Source of the DNA: Phenylobacterium sp.
GTDB lineage: Bacteria; Pseudomonadota; Alphaproteobacteria; Caulobacterales; Caulobacteraceae
Direction: 5' to 3'
Length of the DNA: 64,000 nt
NCBI RefSeq assembly: GCF_030679875.1
Contig: NZ_JAUXSP010000001.1
Span: 1-64,000 of the forward strand
The notes under the pieces were generated by a model. It was not told the DNA's origin, ran no database searches, and was given only the letters and a program-made list of their open reading frames with translations. The position numbers were made by a program, and so were the translations under genes. Shown here one piece after another: positions 39,629 to 49,160 of the stretch. Within the stretch, counting starts at the first letter, position 1. Each line of letters begins with the position of its first letter.

Positions 39629-41023
39629 ATGATCTGGCTTCTCCGGTTGGGCGCTTTGGCCCTTGCGCTTCTGTCCACACCGGCCGTGGCGGCCGAGCCG
39701 CTGACCCGGATGGAGCGGTCGGCCATCATCAAGGCGCTGGAGGCGGGACCGGAGCCTGCGCAGGCCGCCACCGGGGTCGTCACCTCTGAGGCCCTTGAAG
39801 CGCAGCTCATGGCCCATGCCCGCCGGGAGGCCGGGCTGGTCGCCCAGCCCGCCCGACTCAACCGCCTCTGGGCCCTGGAGCCCGCGCCCCGCGACCTGTC
39901 CGCTGAATGGACGTCGGCGCGGACCAGCGGCGCGGCTGAGGCCTGGATCAGGAGCCTGTCCCCGGCCGACCCCCGCTATCGACGGCTGGTGGCCGCCCGC
40001 CGGGACTATGCCGCCAGGGTCGCGGCGGGGAACTGGACGACATTGGAGACGGGGCAGATCCTGCGGCTGGGCGATGACGACCCCGCCGTGGTGGCCCTCC
40101 GGACCCGGCTGGCCGCCGAGGGGTTCGAGACACCGACCCCGGAGGCGCCAAGTCTCTATGACGAGGCGCTGGAGGCCGCCGTCAGGACCTATCAGGAACT
40201 CCGAGGGCTTGCGGCCGACGCGGTGGTGGGCCCCGCCACCTACCGTGCCCTGAACGTCAGCGCAGCCGTCAGGCTGGCCCAGATCGACGCCAATCTGGAG
40301 CGCTGGCGCTGGCTGCCCCGGCCCCTGCCAGCTGTCCGTATCGAAGCTGACGCCGGATCGGCCCGCGCGACCCTGTTTGTCGATGCCGCCCCTGTCCTTG
40401 AAATGCGCATCATTGTGGGCGCCCCATCGACCAAGACGCCGATGTTCGCCTCGGAGGTTGAGACGGTGGTCTTCAATCCGCCCTGGAACGTGCCGACCTC
40501 CATCGCCAGGGGCGAGATCCTGCCGAGGGCGGCCCGTGATCCCGGCTATCTGGCCCGCAACAACTTCACCTACCAGAACGGCCGGCTGCAGCAGCGACCA
40601 GGACCCAGCAATTCCCTGGGCCAGGTGAAGTTCGACATGGCGAGCCCCTTCGGCGTCTATCTGCATGACACCCCTGGGCGGGCGGCGTTCCTGCGACCCG
40701 TCCGCACGCTCAGCCATGGCTGCATGCGGCTGGAGAAGCCCCGGGAACTGGCGACCCTGCTGCTGGCCAGCCAGGGCTGGACCCGAGAGACGGTGGACGG
40801 GGCCATCGCCCAGGGGCAGACCCGCCGGGTCGACCTGGCCGCGCCGGTCCCGGTTTTCGTGGTCTACAGCACCGCCTTCGTGAATGAGGAGGGTCTGCAC
40901 CTGCTGGCCGACCCCTACGGCTGGGACGCCCAGCTCACCGCCGCCCTGCAAGGCCAGGTCCTGGCGCAGCTTGACCGCGACATGGCGCCGCCGGAGAGCG
41001 AATGCGCCTCGTCAGCGGGCTAG
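39629..41023 (+). CDS. YcbB-type murein L,D-transpeptidase
   Basis: The 464-residue enzyme forms 3-3 crosslinks in peptidoglycan. It has a signal peptide (about 1-21), a YcbB-specific N-terminal domain and a peptidoglycan-binding domain near 140-195. The YkuD catalytic domain follows, with NPPWNVP, DMASPFGVYLHDTP and catalytic Cys365 in SHGCMRLE. Architecture matches the large YcbB/LdtD class rather than short Ldts. The downstream MepK-like gene lies 34 bases away, the same gene order as ycbB-ycbK in E. coli. Confidence 0.9.
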   Translation: MIWLLRLGALALALLSTPAVAAEPLTRMERSAIIKALEAGPEPAQAATGVVTSEALEAQLMAHARREAGLVAQPARLNRLWALEPAPRDLSAEWTSARTSGAAEAWIRSLSPADPRYRRLVAARRDYAARVAAGNWTTLETGQILRLGDDDPAVVALRTRLAAEGFETPTPEAPSLYDEALEAAVRTYQELRGLAADAVVGPATYRALNVSAAVRLAQIDANLERWRWLPRPLPAVRIEADAGSARATLFVDAAPVLEMRIIVGAPSTKTPMFASEVETVVFNPPWNVPTSIARGEILPRAARDPGYLARNNFTYQNGRLQQRPGPSNSLGQVKFDMASPFGVYLHDTPGRAAFLRPVRTLSHGCMRLEKPRELATLLLASQGWTRETVDGAIAQGQTRRVDLAAPVPVFVVYSTAFVNEEGLHLLADPYGWDAQLTAALQGQVLAQLDRDMAPPESECASSAG

Positions 41024-41057
41024 GGCCTGCTAAGCTTGTCTCTCCAGGAGAAGTCAC

Positions 41058-41588
41058 ATGTCTCTGAACAGACGCGCCCTGATCGGCGCCGCGCTCACCC
41101 TGCCGTTGGCGGGGCCGGCCCTGGCGACGAGCCCCGCCCCGCGAAGCCTCTCAGTCCTCAACCTGCACACAGGCGAACGCTTGGCGACCACCTATTGGGA
41201 GGCCGGCGCCTATGTGAGGGACGCCCTGGCAGGCCTGGCCAAGGTTCTGCGCGACCATCGCACCGGCGAGACCCATGAGATGGCGCCGGACCTGCTGGAC
41301 CTGGTGGCCCGCCTGCAGACCGACCTGGGGGCGACCCAGCCGGTGCAGGTGATCTCAGGCTACCGCTCCCCGCGCACCAATGAAGCCCTGCGGCAGTCCG
41401 GCGGCGGGGGCGTGGCCAAACGCAGCCTGCACATGGATGGCCTGGCCATGGACATCCGGATGCCTGGTGTTGGGCTCGCCCGGCTGCGGGATGCGGCCTG
41501 GGGTCTGCAGGGGGGCGGCGTCGGCTACTATCCAGGCTCGGACTTTGTCCATGTGGATGTGGGTCGCGTCCGGCGCTGGGCCGGCTGA
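41058..41588 (+). CDS. YcbK/MepK-like M15 murein endopeptidase (DUF882)
   Basis: The 176-residue exported protein has a twin-arginine-like NRRALIGA start and the DUF882/M15 zinc-peptidase signature. The ligands are His125 and Asp132 (SLHMDGLAMD) and His165 (FVHVD), with VISGYRSPRTN upstream. MepK-type enzymes cleave peptidoglycan crosslinks, notably 3-3 bonds made by L,D-transpeptidases, so adjacency to the YcbB-like gene is functionally sensible. AGGAG lies upstream of ATG 41058. Confidence 0.87.
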   Translation: MSLNRRALIGAALTLPLAGPALATSPAPRSLSVLNLHTGERLATTYWEAGAYVRDALAGLAKVLRDHRTGETHEMAPDLLDLVARLQTDLGATQPVQVISGYRSPRTNEALRQSGGGGVAKRSLHMDGLAMDIRMPGVGLARLRDAAWGLQGGGVGYYPGSDFVHVDVGRVRRWAG

Positions 41589-41671
41589 GACCCACGCCCG
41601 CCCTGTTGCCGCCCGGCGGGCTTCCGCGATATGCCCACTCCCGAAAAGATATCCGGGAAAGGGACGCGCCG

Positions 41672-43222
41672 ATGACCACCGAAGAACTCATGGCCCAGGA
41701 CTTCGGGACCCTGTCTGCGCTGATCGCCGCCCAGGGGCGCGACCGTCCCAGCCAGCCCGCCCTGGTGGATGGCGAGCGGTCCCTCGATTATGAGGGCCTC
41801 AACCGGCTGATGGACCGCATCGCCGCAGCCTTGCAGCGCGACGGCGTGGGCCCCCATGAGGCCGCCGCCATCTGCGCCACCACCTCGCTGGAATACGCCG
41901 CGGTGTTCATGGGCGCCCTGCGCGCCGGCGCGGCGGCCGCGCCGCTGGCCCCGTCCTCGACGGCCGACAGCCTGGTGATGATGCTCAACGACTGTGGGGC
42001 CAAGGTCTTCTTCCTGGACGCGGGTGTCGCCGCCCTGCTGGAGCCGGTGGCCGATCAGATCAAGGCCAGGCGCGTGGCCCTGGACGGCTCTTCGGCGGGG
42101 TTGGCGTTCCAGGACTGGCTGGTGCCGGAGGGCGCGACGCCCCAGGCTGTGGAGGTCGGGCCGAACGACCCCTTCAACATCATCTATTCCTCGGGCACGA
42201 CCGGCACGCCCAAGGGGATTGTCCAGCCCCACGCCATGCGCTGGGGCCAGGTGCGGCGGGGGATCTATTCGGTCGACGCGGTGACCATGATCTCCACGCC
42301 GCTCTATTCCAACACCACCCTGGTCAGCTTCCTGCCGACGCTCGGCAATGGCGGAACCGCCGTGCTGATGCCCAAGTTCGACGCCGAGAAGTTCCTGAAG
42401 CTATCGGCCAGACACCGCGCCACCCACGCCATGCTGGTCCCGGTTCAGTACCGCCGGATCATGGAGCGGGCGGACTTTGACACCTATGACCTCTCAAGCT
42501 TTGTCCTGAAGTTCTCGACCTCGGCGCCCTTCGCCCCTGAGGTGAAGGCCGATGTGCTCAAGCGCTGGCCTGGCGGGCTGATCGAGTTCTACGGCATGAC
42601 CGAGGGCGGCGGCTCCTGCATGCTGGTGGCTCACGAGCATCCCGACAAGCTGCACACGGTGGGCCAGCCGATGAATGGCCACGACATCCGGCTGATCGAC
42701 GAGGACGGGCAGGAGGTCCCCCAGGGCCAGGTGGGGGAAGTCGTCGGCCGCTCTGGCGCGATGATGGTCGGCTATCACAACCAGCCGGGCAAGACCCGCG
42801 ACGCCGAGTGGTACAGCCCCGACGGCCTGCGCTTCATCCGCACCGGCGATGTGGGCCGCTTCGACGAGGAGGGCTTCCTGACGCTCATGGACCGCAAGAA
42901 GGACATGATCATCTCGGGCGGCTTCAACATCTATCCCAGCGACATGGAGCTGGAACTGGCCAAGCACGAAGACGTGCTGGAATCCGCCGTGGTCGGCGTG
43001 CCGTCCGACCGCTGGGGGGAGACGCCGGTGGCCTATGTCACCCTGCGCCCGGGCAAGACCGCGACGCCGGACGACATCAAGACCTGGCTGAACGCCCGGG
43101 TCGGCAAGACCCAGCGCCTGGCTGATGTGGTGCTGATCGACAATCTGCCCCGCAGCCACATCGGCAAGGTCCTCAAGAAGGACCTGCGCGACAGCTATCA
43201 GGGACCTGCGCTCACCGCCTGA
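41672..43222 (+). CDS. AMP-dependent acyl-CoA synthetase/ligase
   Basis: The 516-residue ANL-superfamily enzyme activates a carboxylic acid as acyl-AMP and then acyl-CoA. The P-loop YSSGTTGTPKG is at 172-182, with FYGMTEGGG, a hinge region DRKKDMIISGGFNIYPSDMEL and the C-terminal catalytic Lys in SHIGKVLKK. Similarity pattern suggests a long-chain fatty acid or 4-coumarate-type ligase; the substrate is open. GGGAAAGGGA precedes ATG 41672. It may belong with the CoA-transferase and thiolase genes of the window, though these are not adjacent. Confidence 0.87.
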   Translation: MTTEELMAQDFGTLSALIAAQGRDRPSQPALVDGERSLDYEGLNRLMDRIAAALQRDGVGPHEAAAICATTSLEYAAVFMGALRAGAAAAPLAPSSTADSLVMMLNDCGAKVFFLDAGVAALLEPVADQIKARRVALDGSSAGLAFQDWLVPEGATPQAVEVGPNDPFNIIYSSGTTGTPKGIVQPHAMRWGQVRRGIYSVDAVTMISTPLYSNTTLVSFLPTLGNGGTAVLMPKFDAEKFLKLSARHRATHAMLVPVQYRRIMERADFDTYDLSSFVLKFSTSAPFAPEVKADVLKRWPGGLIEFYGMTEGGGSCMLVAHEHPDKLHTVGQPMNGHDIRLIDEDGQEVPQGQVGEVVGRSGAMMVGYHNQPGKTRDAEWYSPDGLRFIRTGDVGRFDEEGFLTLMDRKKDMIISGGFNIYPSDMELELAKHEDVLESAVVGVPSDRWGETPVAYVTLRPGKTATPDDIKTWLNARVGKTQRLADVVLIDNLPRSHIGKVLKKDLRDSYQGPALTA

Positions 43223-43243
43223 GCGCAGGTCACCTGATCGGGT

Positions 43244-45139
43244 CTAGTCCCGCGGCTTGCGGGGCTTGCCGCCCTTGGGACCCTTGGGCGCGGTGGGGTC
43301 CCAGGGCTTTTTCGGACCCTTGGGGCCGGCGAAGCCGGCGCCCGGGGGACCGGTGCGCGGGCCACGCGGCGGGCCATCGCCGCGGGGGCGATCCCTGGGC
43401 GGGCCGCGGTCAGGCCGGGCGTCGCCGGCGCCTTCAGGGCGCGGACCAAAGTCACGGCGCGGCGGACGGTCGTCGCCACCTTCAGGACGGCCGCGGGGCG
43501 GACCCGGCCGGCGGGGCGGCGCGGCGCCGGGGGGCTCGCTGGCCTCCACGGGGATTTCCATGTTCGGACCGGCGGCCTTGACCGCTTCGCGGAAGCGCGT
43601 CTCGGCCTCCTTGGAGATCTCGAACTTGGTCTCGCGATCAAAGATGCGGATCTGGCCGATATCCTTCTTGGTCACGTGACCCAGGCGGCAGATCATCGGC
43701 AGAATCCACTTGGGATCGGCGTTCTTGCTGCGCCCGATGGGCATGCGGAACCAGACCCCGTCGCTGATCGCCTCAGGCCGCGGCCCACGCTCGGGTCGGG
43801 CCGGCCGGGGCTCGGACGGCGAGCGGTCGCGGACATCGTCGAACAGCTCTTCCGGCGCCGGCATGCGGGCCCGGTGCAGACGGACGAGCGCAGCGGCGAC
43901 GGCTTCCGCCCCGCGCACTTCCAGCAGCTTCTGAGCCAGGGTCAGGTCTTCCCCGGTCAGGGCCTCATTGAGCATCGGATCGGCCAGCAGGCGTTCCTGG
44001 TCGCGCAGGCGGATCTCTTCACCGGACGGCGGCCCGACCCATTCGGCCTCGACGCCGGCCGAGGCGATCAGCTGTTCGGCCTTGCGGCGGCGGGTATAGG
44101 GCACCACCAGCACCGAGACGCCCTTGCGGCCGGCCCGGCCCGTGCGGCCGCTGCGGTGCAAGAGGCCGGCCTTGTTCACCGGCAGGTCGGCATGGATGAC
44201 GAGCCCAAGGTCGGGCAGGTCCAGGCCGCGGGCGGCCACGTCGGTGGCCACGCAGGCCCGGGCATGGCCGTCGCGCAGGGATTGCAGGGCGTCGGCGCGC
44301 TCTTTCTGGCTCAGTTCGCCTGACAGCTGCACGGCCGAGAAGCCCCGCTCGCGCAGGGCGCCATAGAGGTGACGCACCGCCTCGCGGGTGGCGCAGAAGA
44401 TCAGGGCGCCGGGGGATTCGTAGTAGCGCAGCAGGTTGACGACGGCCTTCTCGACCTCGTTGGGCGCCACCCGGACCGCGCGATAGGCGATGTCCCCGTG
44501 GGCTTCGTCTCGACGGGTGGTGTCGATCCGCGTCGCATCCCGCTGATAGCGGCGGGCGAGCGTGACGATGTCCTTGGCGATGGTGGCCGAGAACAGCAGG
44601 GTCTGGCGCTCCACCGGGGTGGAATCCAGAATCTCCTCCAGGTCCTCCCGGAAGCCCAGGTCGAGCATCTCGTCGGCCTCGTCGAGGACGGCGACCTTGA
44701 GCGCCGACAGGTCAAGATTGCCGCGCTCAAGGTGGTCGCGCAGGCGGCCCGGGGTGCCGACGACGATATGGCAGCCGGCGGCCAGCGCCCGTTGCTCGCG
44801 CCGGGCGTCCATGCCGCCGACACAGGTGACGACCCGGGCCTTGGCGTGGGCGTAGAGCCATTCCAGTTCGCGGCTGACCTGCAGGGCGAGTTCGCGGGTC
44901 GGCGCGATCACCAGGGCCAGGGGGGCCGCGGCGTATTCGAAGTGCTCGGCTTCACCCAACAGGGTGGTGGCGGCGGCCAGCCCGAAGGCGACCGTCTTGC
45001 CAGAACCGGTCTGGGCGGAGACCAGCAGGTCTCGGCCTTCGGGCGCGCCCAGAACGGCGGCTTGAACGGGGGTCGGGGTCGCATAGCCTTGCGCCTCGAG
45101 CGCCCGGCTAAGCGCCGGGTGCGTGGCGGGAAATGACAT
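43244..45139 (-). CDS. DEAD-box RNA helicase with DbpA-like RNA-binding domain
   Basis: The 631-residue helicase has Q motif region TPTPVQ, motif I AQTGSGKT (42-49), DEAD at motif II (VLDEADEML), SAT motif III and the helicase C domain ending HRSGRTGRAGRKG. It continues with a DbpA-type RNA-binding fold (IGQIRIF, then ETKFEISKEAE). The last 100 residues are a Pro/Arg/Gly-rich basic tail, likely disordered. Such proteins act in ribosome assembly or cold adaptation. AGAGGA lies upstream of ATG 45139. A tRNA-Thr gene follows upstream on the same strand. Confidence 0.92.
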   Translation of the reverse strand: MSFPATHPALSRALEAQGYATPTPVQAAVLGAPEGRDLLVSAQTGSGKTVAFGLAAATTLLGEAEHFEYAAAPLALVIAPTRELALQVSRELEWLYAHAKARVVTCVGGMDARREQRALAAGCHIVVGTPGRLRDHLERGNLDLSALKVAVLDEADEMLDLGFREDLEEILDSTPVERQTLLFSATIAKDIVTLARRYQRDATRIDTTRRDEAHGDIAYRAVRVAPNEVEKAVVNLLRYYESPGALIFCATREAVRHLYGALRERGFSAVQLSGELSQKERADALQSLRDGHARACVATDVAARGLDLPDLGLVIHADLPVNKAGLLHRSGRTGRAGRKGVSVLVVPYTRRRKAEQLIASAGVEAEWVGPPSGEEIRLRDQERLLADPMLNEALTGEDLTLAQKLLEVRGAEAVAAALVRLHRARMPAPEELFDDVRDRSPSEPRPARPERGPRPEAISDGVWFRMPIGRSKNADPKWILPMICRLGHVTKKDIGQIRIFDRETKFEISKEAETRFREAVKAAGPNMEIPVEASEPPGAAPPRRPGPPRGRPEGGDDRPPRRDFGPRPEGAGDARPDRGPPRDRPRGDGPPRGPRTGPPGAGFAGPKGPKKPWDPTAPKGPKGGKPRKPRD

Positions 45140-45218
45140 CGGAATCCTCTTTCCGGTGGTGAGCCAGCGCCGGTCGGCGCGGGCGTCCTCTGTCTTGATA
45201 TCGCCTGGGGACGAAAAA

Positions 45219-45294
45219 TGGTGCCGGTTGCAGGACTCGAACCCGCGACCTTCGGTTTACAAAACCGCTGCTCTACCAGCTGAGCTAAACCGGC
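45219..45294 (-). tRNA. tRNA-Thr (anticodon TGT)
   Basis: The minus strand gives a full cloverleaf. The acceptor GCCGGTT pairs with AACCGGC, the D arm contains AGCTCAGCTGGTAGAGC, and the anticodon stem GCGGT/ACCGA encloses TTTGTAA (anticodon TGT). The T arm carries GGTTCGAGTCC, and an encoded CCA ends at 45219. It is 76 bases long and intact. Confidence 0.95.
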
Positions 45295-45578
45295 GAACCT
45301 AGCAATATCAAAGAGATCGCCGTGCGACCCCGCCCGCTGTCGTCCCCATTTGGATGGGCGACGCAACGAAAGACCAGACCACAAGACGTTTGTGCGGCGA
45401 CCGATGCCACGTCGCCGCACCGGCGCCAAGACCGAAGTCCGCCGATCTCGGTTGGTTTGGTGCGGCCAATTGCGCGCCCGAACGAGGGCAGGTGCGTCTC
45501 GCGCTTGGCGTCGGGCAGGTTACTTGTATAATCGGACCTACAAAATCAGAAGAGCCGCAGCGGCTGGAGGAGGCGACC

Positions 45579-46799
45579 ATGGTCTACATTCTGGGCGGCT
45601 GGCAGAGCGACTTCGCGGTCAACTGGGCCCGCCAGGGCGAGGACCTCGCTGATGTCTTTTCGCAGACGGTCGGGGCGGGCCTTTCGGCGGTGGACCTTGA
45701 GCCGGGGGAGATCGAGACCGGCCACGTAGGCAATTTCGTCGGCGACCTGTTCGCCGGCCAGGGTCTGCTCGGCGGGTTCTTCGGCCTGGTGCATCCCGAC
45801 TTCGACGGCCTGCCTACAGCCCGGCATGAGGCGGCGTGCGCCTCGGGCAGCGTGGCCATCCTGGCGGCCACGGCCGAGCTTGAGGCCGGGCGCTACGATC
45901 TCGCCTGCGTCGTCGGGCTCGAGCAGATGCGCAATGTGTCGGGCCAGCAGGCGGCGCAGAATCTGGGGGCGGCGGCCTGGACCGGCCATGAATTCCAGGA
46001 CGCCACCTTCCTCTGGCCCAGGGCGTTTTCCGACCTCGCCGATGAGTATGAGCGCCGCTACGGCCTCGATCCCGCCCATCTGATGCGCATCGCGCAGATC
46101 AATTTCGAGAACGCCAAGCGCAACCCCAACGCCCAGACCCGGCAATGGGCCTTCGGACCCGAGAGCTTCACCCAGGACGACGTCGCCAATCCGGTGGTCG
46201 AGGGCCGGACCCGCAAGCAGGACTGCGGCCAGGTCACCGATGGGGCGGCCGTGGTCTTCCTGGCGTCCGACCGCAAGGCGGCCGAGTACGCCGCCCGCCG
46301 GGGAATTCCTCTGGACAGCCTCGCCCGGATCAAGGGCTGGGGGCATCGTTCGGCGCCCATCTCCTATGACGCCAAGGTCCGCGCCAGCGCTGACCAGCCC
46401 TATGTCTTCCCGCAGGTGCGGCGGGCCATCGAGGATGCGCGGCGCCGGGCTGGCGTCACCGCCCTGGACCAGATCGACGTGGTCGAGACCCACGACTGCT
46501 TCACCATCACCGAATACATGGCCATCGATCACCTGGGCCTGACCGCGCCCGGCGAGGCCTGGAAGGCGGTGGAGTCCGGCATGATCGAGATCGGCGGCGC
46601 CCTGCCGGTCAATCCCTCCGGGGGCCTGATCGGCCTGGGCCATCCGGTGGGCGCCACCGGGGTGCGTATGGCGCTGGACGCCTGCAAGCAGGTCACCGGC
46701 CAGGCCGGCGACTACCAGGTCGAGGGCGCAAAGACCTGTCAGACCCTCAATATCGGCGGCTCGACCACCACCACGGTCAGCCTCGTCGTGGGAACCTGA
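45579..46799 (+). CDS. thiolase-family acetyl-CoA acetyltransferase-like protein
   Basis: The 406-residue thiolase-fold protein has the nucleophilic Cys87 in EAACASGSVA, the C-terminal NPSGGLIGLGHPVGATG with the active-site His, and ETHDCFTITEY. This SCP-x/acetyl-CoA-acetyltransferase-like subgroup is common in degradation of sterols, terpenoids or fatty acids; the substrate is not defined. TGGAGGAGG is an excellent ribosome-binding site before ATG 45579. It is followed by a DUF1295 gene on the same strand. Confidence 0.85.
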   Translation: MVYILGGWQSDFAVNWARQGEDLADVFSQTVGAGLSAVDLEPGEIETGHVGNFVGDLFAGQGLLGGFFGLVHPDFDGLPTARHEAACASGSVAILAATAELEAGRYDLACVVGLEQMRNVSGQQAAQNLGAAAWTGHEFQDATFLWPRAFSDLADEYERRYGLDPAHLMRIAQINFENAKRNPNAQTRQWAFGPESFTQDDVANPVVEGRTRKQDCGQVTDGAAVVFLASDRKAAEYAARRGIPLDSLARIKGWGHRSAPISYDAKVRASADQPYVFPQVRRAIEDARRRAGVTALDQIDVVETHDCFTITEYMAIDHLGLTAPGEAWKAVESGMIEIGGALPVNPSGGLIGLGHPVGATGVRMALDACKQVTGQAGDYQVEGAKTCQTLNIGGSTTTTVSLVVGT

Positions 46800-46888
46800 C
46801 CGCGCCTCAGCCTTGTGGCCGGCACAGAGGTCGAGTAGCTTGCATAGAAAGACGGACTATTGTCCCTCGGTGAGGGACGGGGGGAACC

Positions 46889-47707
46889 ATGCTTGAGATC
46901 GTGACGGTCCTGGGGATCAACGCCCTGGTGGTGCTGGTGCTGTTCATCCTGGCCTGGGCGGCCTGTTGGGCGATGCGCGACCCGACGCCGGTGGACAGCC
47001 TCTGGGCGATAGGCATGGGGATCGTGGCCGTCGCGACCTTTATCCAGACGGGCGGCGACACCGAACGGCGCCTCGTCCTGACCCTGATCTGCGCCTTCTG
47101 GGCCCTGCGCCTGGGGGGCTATCTCCTGTGGCGCTGGCGCGACCACGGGCCAGACCGGCGCTATGTGCGCATGATGGAGAAAGCCAAGGCTGAGCGCGGT
47201 TGGAACTATGGCTACGCCTCGTTCCGCCTGGTCTTCATGCTGCAGATGCCGCTGCTTTGGCTGGTCTGTCTGCCGGTCCAGCTTGGCCAGATCGCCGATG
47301 AGCCGGCGAGCCTCGGCGTGATCGGCTATGTCGGGGCCGGGCTCGCCATCTTCGGCATCCTGTTTGAGAGCCTGGGCGATTGGCAGCTCGTTCGCTTCCA
47401 GAAGAATCCGGACAATGCGGGAAAGGTCCTCGACACAGGCCTGTGGCGGTATACCCGCCATCCCAACTATTTCGGCGACGCCTGCGTCTGGTGGGGTCTG
47501 TGGCTGGTGGCTGCGGAGACGACCCCGGGGCTGTTCGCCATCGTGGGGCCGATCTTCCTCGTCTACACCCTGACCCGCTGGAGCGGCATGCCCACGGTCG
47601 AGGGCCGGATGCACCGCCGCAAGCCAGCCTATGAGGACTATGCCCGCCGCACCTCGCCCTTTATCCCCTGGCCGCCCAAGCCCGCCCGTCCCCTGGAAGA
47701 GGCCTGA
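46889..47707 (+). CDS. DUF1295 membrane protein (steroid 5-alpha-reductase-like C-terminal fold)
   Basis: The 272-residue integral membrane protein has about six helices and the DUF1295 signature GLWRYTRHPNYFGDACVWWGLWL, shared with isoprenylcysteine methyltransferases and steroid reductases. A central RRYVRMMEKA-type loop and WNYGYASFRLVFMLQ are typical. The reaction is unknown: reduction of a lipid double bond or methyl transfer have been suggested for the fold. It follows the thiolase by 89 bases with its own GGGGGAA ribosome-binding site. Confidence 0.85.
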   Translation: MLEIVTVLGINALVVLVLFILAWAACWAMRDPTPVDSLWAIGMGIVAVATFIQTGGDTERRLVLTLICAFWALRLGGYLLWRWRDHGPDRRYVRMMEKAKAERGWNYGYASFRLVFMLQMPLLWLVCLPVQLGQIADEPASLGVIGYVGAGLAIFGILFESLGDWQLVRFQKNPDNAGKVLDTGLWRYTRHPNYFGDACVWWGLWLVAAETTPGLFAIVGPIFLVYTLTRWSGMPTVEGRMHRRKPAYEDYARRTSPFIPWPPKPARPLEEA

Positions 47708-47793
47708 GGGCGGGGACCCAGGCCCGGCGTACCGCGGGTTGACAAGGGGGCGCCATGCTCCAAGGGTCCGGCCGCCCATAACGCCGAGATCCC

Positions 47794-48756
47794 ATGGCTG
47801 ATTCCAGCTTGAGCCCCCCCGTGGACGCACGTCGTACGACCCAGCTCGTGCAGGCCAATTCCGCCACCCGGGCCCTGAATATTCTCGGCGACCGCTGGAC
47901 CCTGATGATCCTCTACCTGGCCTTCCAGCGGGTGCGGCGGTTTGAGGATTTTCAGGGACGTATCGGCGTCGCCCGCAGCCTGCTGATCGACCGGCTGCGT
48001 CGGCTGACCGGGGTGGGCGTGCTCGAGAAGGTTCAGTACCGCGAGCGCCCGGTCCGGGAGGAGTACCGCCTGACGGAAATGGGGCGTGATCTCTACAGCC
48101 TCGCCTTGATGATCATCGCCTGGGAGCAGCACTGGTTCTTTGACCCCACTCATCCCGCCCACCAAATCCGCCACACCTGCGGCAAGCCCTTCATGCCGCA
48201 GTATCGTTGCGGCTGCTGCAATGAGGTGGTGACGGCGAGGGACGTCTATGTGGTCGATGGGCCCGGCGCCGGGGTGGAGCCGGCCCAGCCGCCCCGGGCG
48301 CAGCGGCGGTCCATCGTGCCGGCCGAGGCCCTGAACCTCGGCAATCCGATGCTCGACCGCGCCTTCCAGGTGCTGGGCGACCGCTGGACCTCGCATGTGA
48401 TCGCCTCGGCCTTCATGGGGCGCAGGCGGTTTGGTGACCTGCAGTCAGCCTTGGGGATCGCGCCGAACATCCTGTCTGACCGGCTCCTGCGGCTGGTCGA
48501 GCTCGGGGTGCTGCGCAAGACGCTCTACCAGGACAAGCCCCAGCGCTGGGAATACCGGCTGACCGATCAGGGCCGTGATCTCTATCCGTTGATCGCTGAA
48601 CTGAATCGCTGGGGCGATCGCTGGCTCGACGGCGGCAGGGGGCCGCCGCTGATCACCTATCACCGTCCCTGCGGCCAACCCCTGAAGGCGAAGATCACCT
48701 GCGACCAGTGCGGCGAGCCCGCGGGTCTGGACAGCATCGCCGCCCCGGCCAGCTAG
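47794..48756 (+). CDS. tandem HxlR-type transcriptional regulator
   Basis: The 320-residue protein is a head-to-tail duplication of HxlR winged-helix domains (about 18-125 and 180-290). Each starts with LGDRW (31-35 and 194-198) and contains a wing region EYRLTxxGRDLY. After each domain follows a short Cys-rich tail (Cys129, 139, 141, 142 and Cys293, 303, 306) that could bind zinc. HxlR proteins normally dimerise, so the fusion would be a built-in dimer. Its stop overlaps the convergent SnoaL-like stop. Likely targets are neighbouring catabolic genes (inference). Confidence 0.83.
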   Translation: MADSSLSPPVDARRTTQLVQANSATRALNILGDRWTLMILYLAFQRVRRFEDFQGRIGVARSLLIDRLRRLTGVGVLEKVQYRERPVREEYRLTEMGRDLYSLALMIIAWEQHWFFDPTHPAHQIRHTCGKPFMPQYRCGCCNEVVTARDVYVVDGPGAGVEPAQPPRAQRRSIVPAEALNLGNPMLDRAFQVLGDRWTSHVIASAFMGRRRFGDLQSALGIAPNILSDRLLRLVELGVLRKTLYQDKPQRWEYRLTDQGRDLYPLIAELNRWGDRWLDGGRGPPLITYHRPCGQPLKAKITCDQCGEPAGLDSIAAPAS

Positions 48757-49160
48757 GGCGCCGCGGCCTTGGCGCGCTTGGCCTGGGCGCCGAGGGAGGC
48801 GCCAGCGGCGGGATCGAGATATTCATCCAGGCGCACGATCTGGCCATCCCTGGCCTGGACCACCACGCAGGCAGGCATGGCGAAGGGCTCGCCATCGGCC
48901 AGGACGCCCTCCAGCACATGCTGCTGCATGAAGCCGTCGGCCAGGATCTCCCGCCGCACGATCCGGTAGCGACGCTCAGGCAGGGCGCGGATCAGCCAAG
49001 CCAGGACCCGCAGGTTCTGATCCACCGTCTGCTCGACCTCGTCATTGTTGTGCCAGAGCTTAGCGTCAGGGGCGTAGATGGCGCGCACGGCCTCGACATC
49101 GCCGGCCTCCAGCGCGGTGATGAAGCGCTCCGCCAGGGCCTTGTGATCCTCAGGCCTCAT
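48753..49160 (-). CDS. SnoaL-like / NTF2-fold protein
   Basis: The 135-residue protein shows the SnoaL/NTF2-like pattern: an N-terminal helix LAERFITALEAGDVEAVRAIYAPDAKLWHNN, then a long curved sheet ending IVRLDEYLDPA. Such folds include isomerases, dehydratases and non-enzymatic binders. Its ATG overlaps the carotenoid-oxygenase stop (ATGA 49157-49160), so it is co-translated and may act on the same compound. The C-terminal 20 residues are Ala/Lys-rich. Confidence 0.78.
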   Translation of the reverse strand: MRPEDHKALAERFITALEAGDVEAVRAIYAPDAKLWHNNDEVEQTVDQNLRVLAWLIRALPERRYRIVRREILADGFMQQHVLEGVLADGEPFAMPACVVVQARDGQIVRLDEYLDPAAGASLGAQAKRAKAAAP

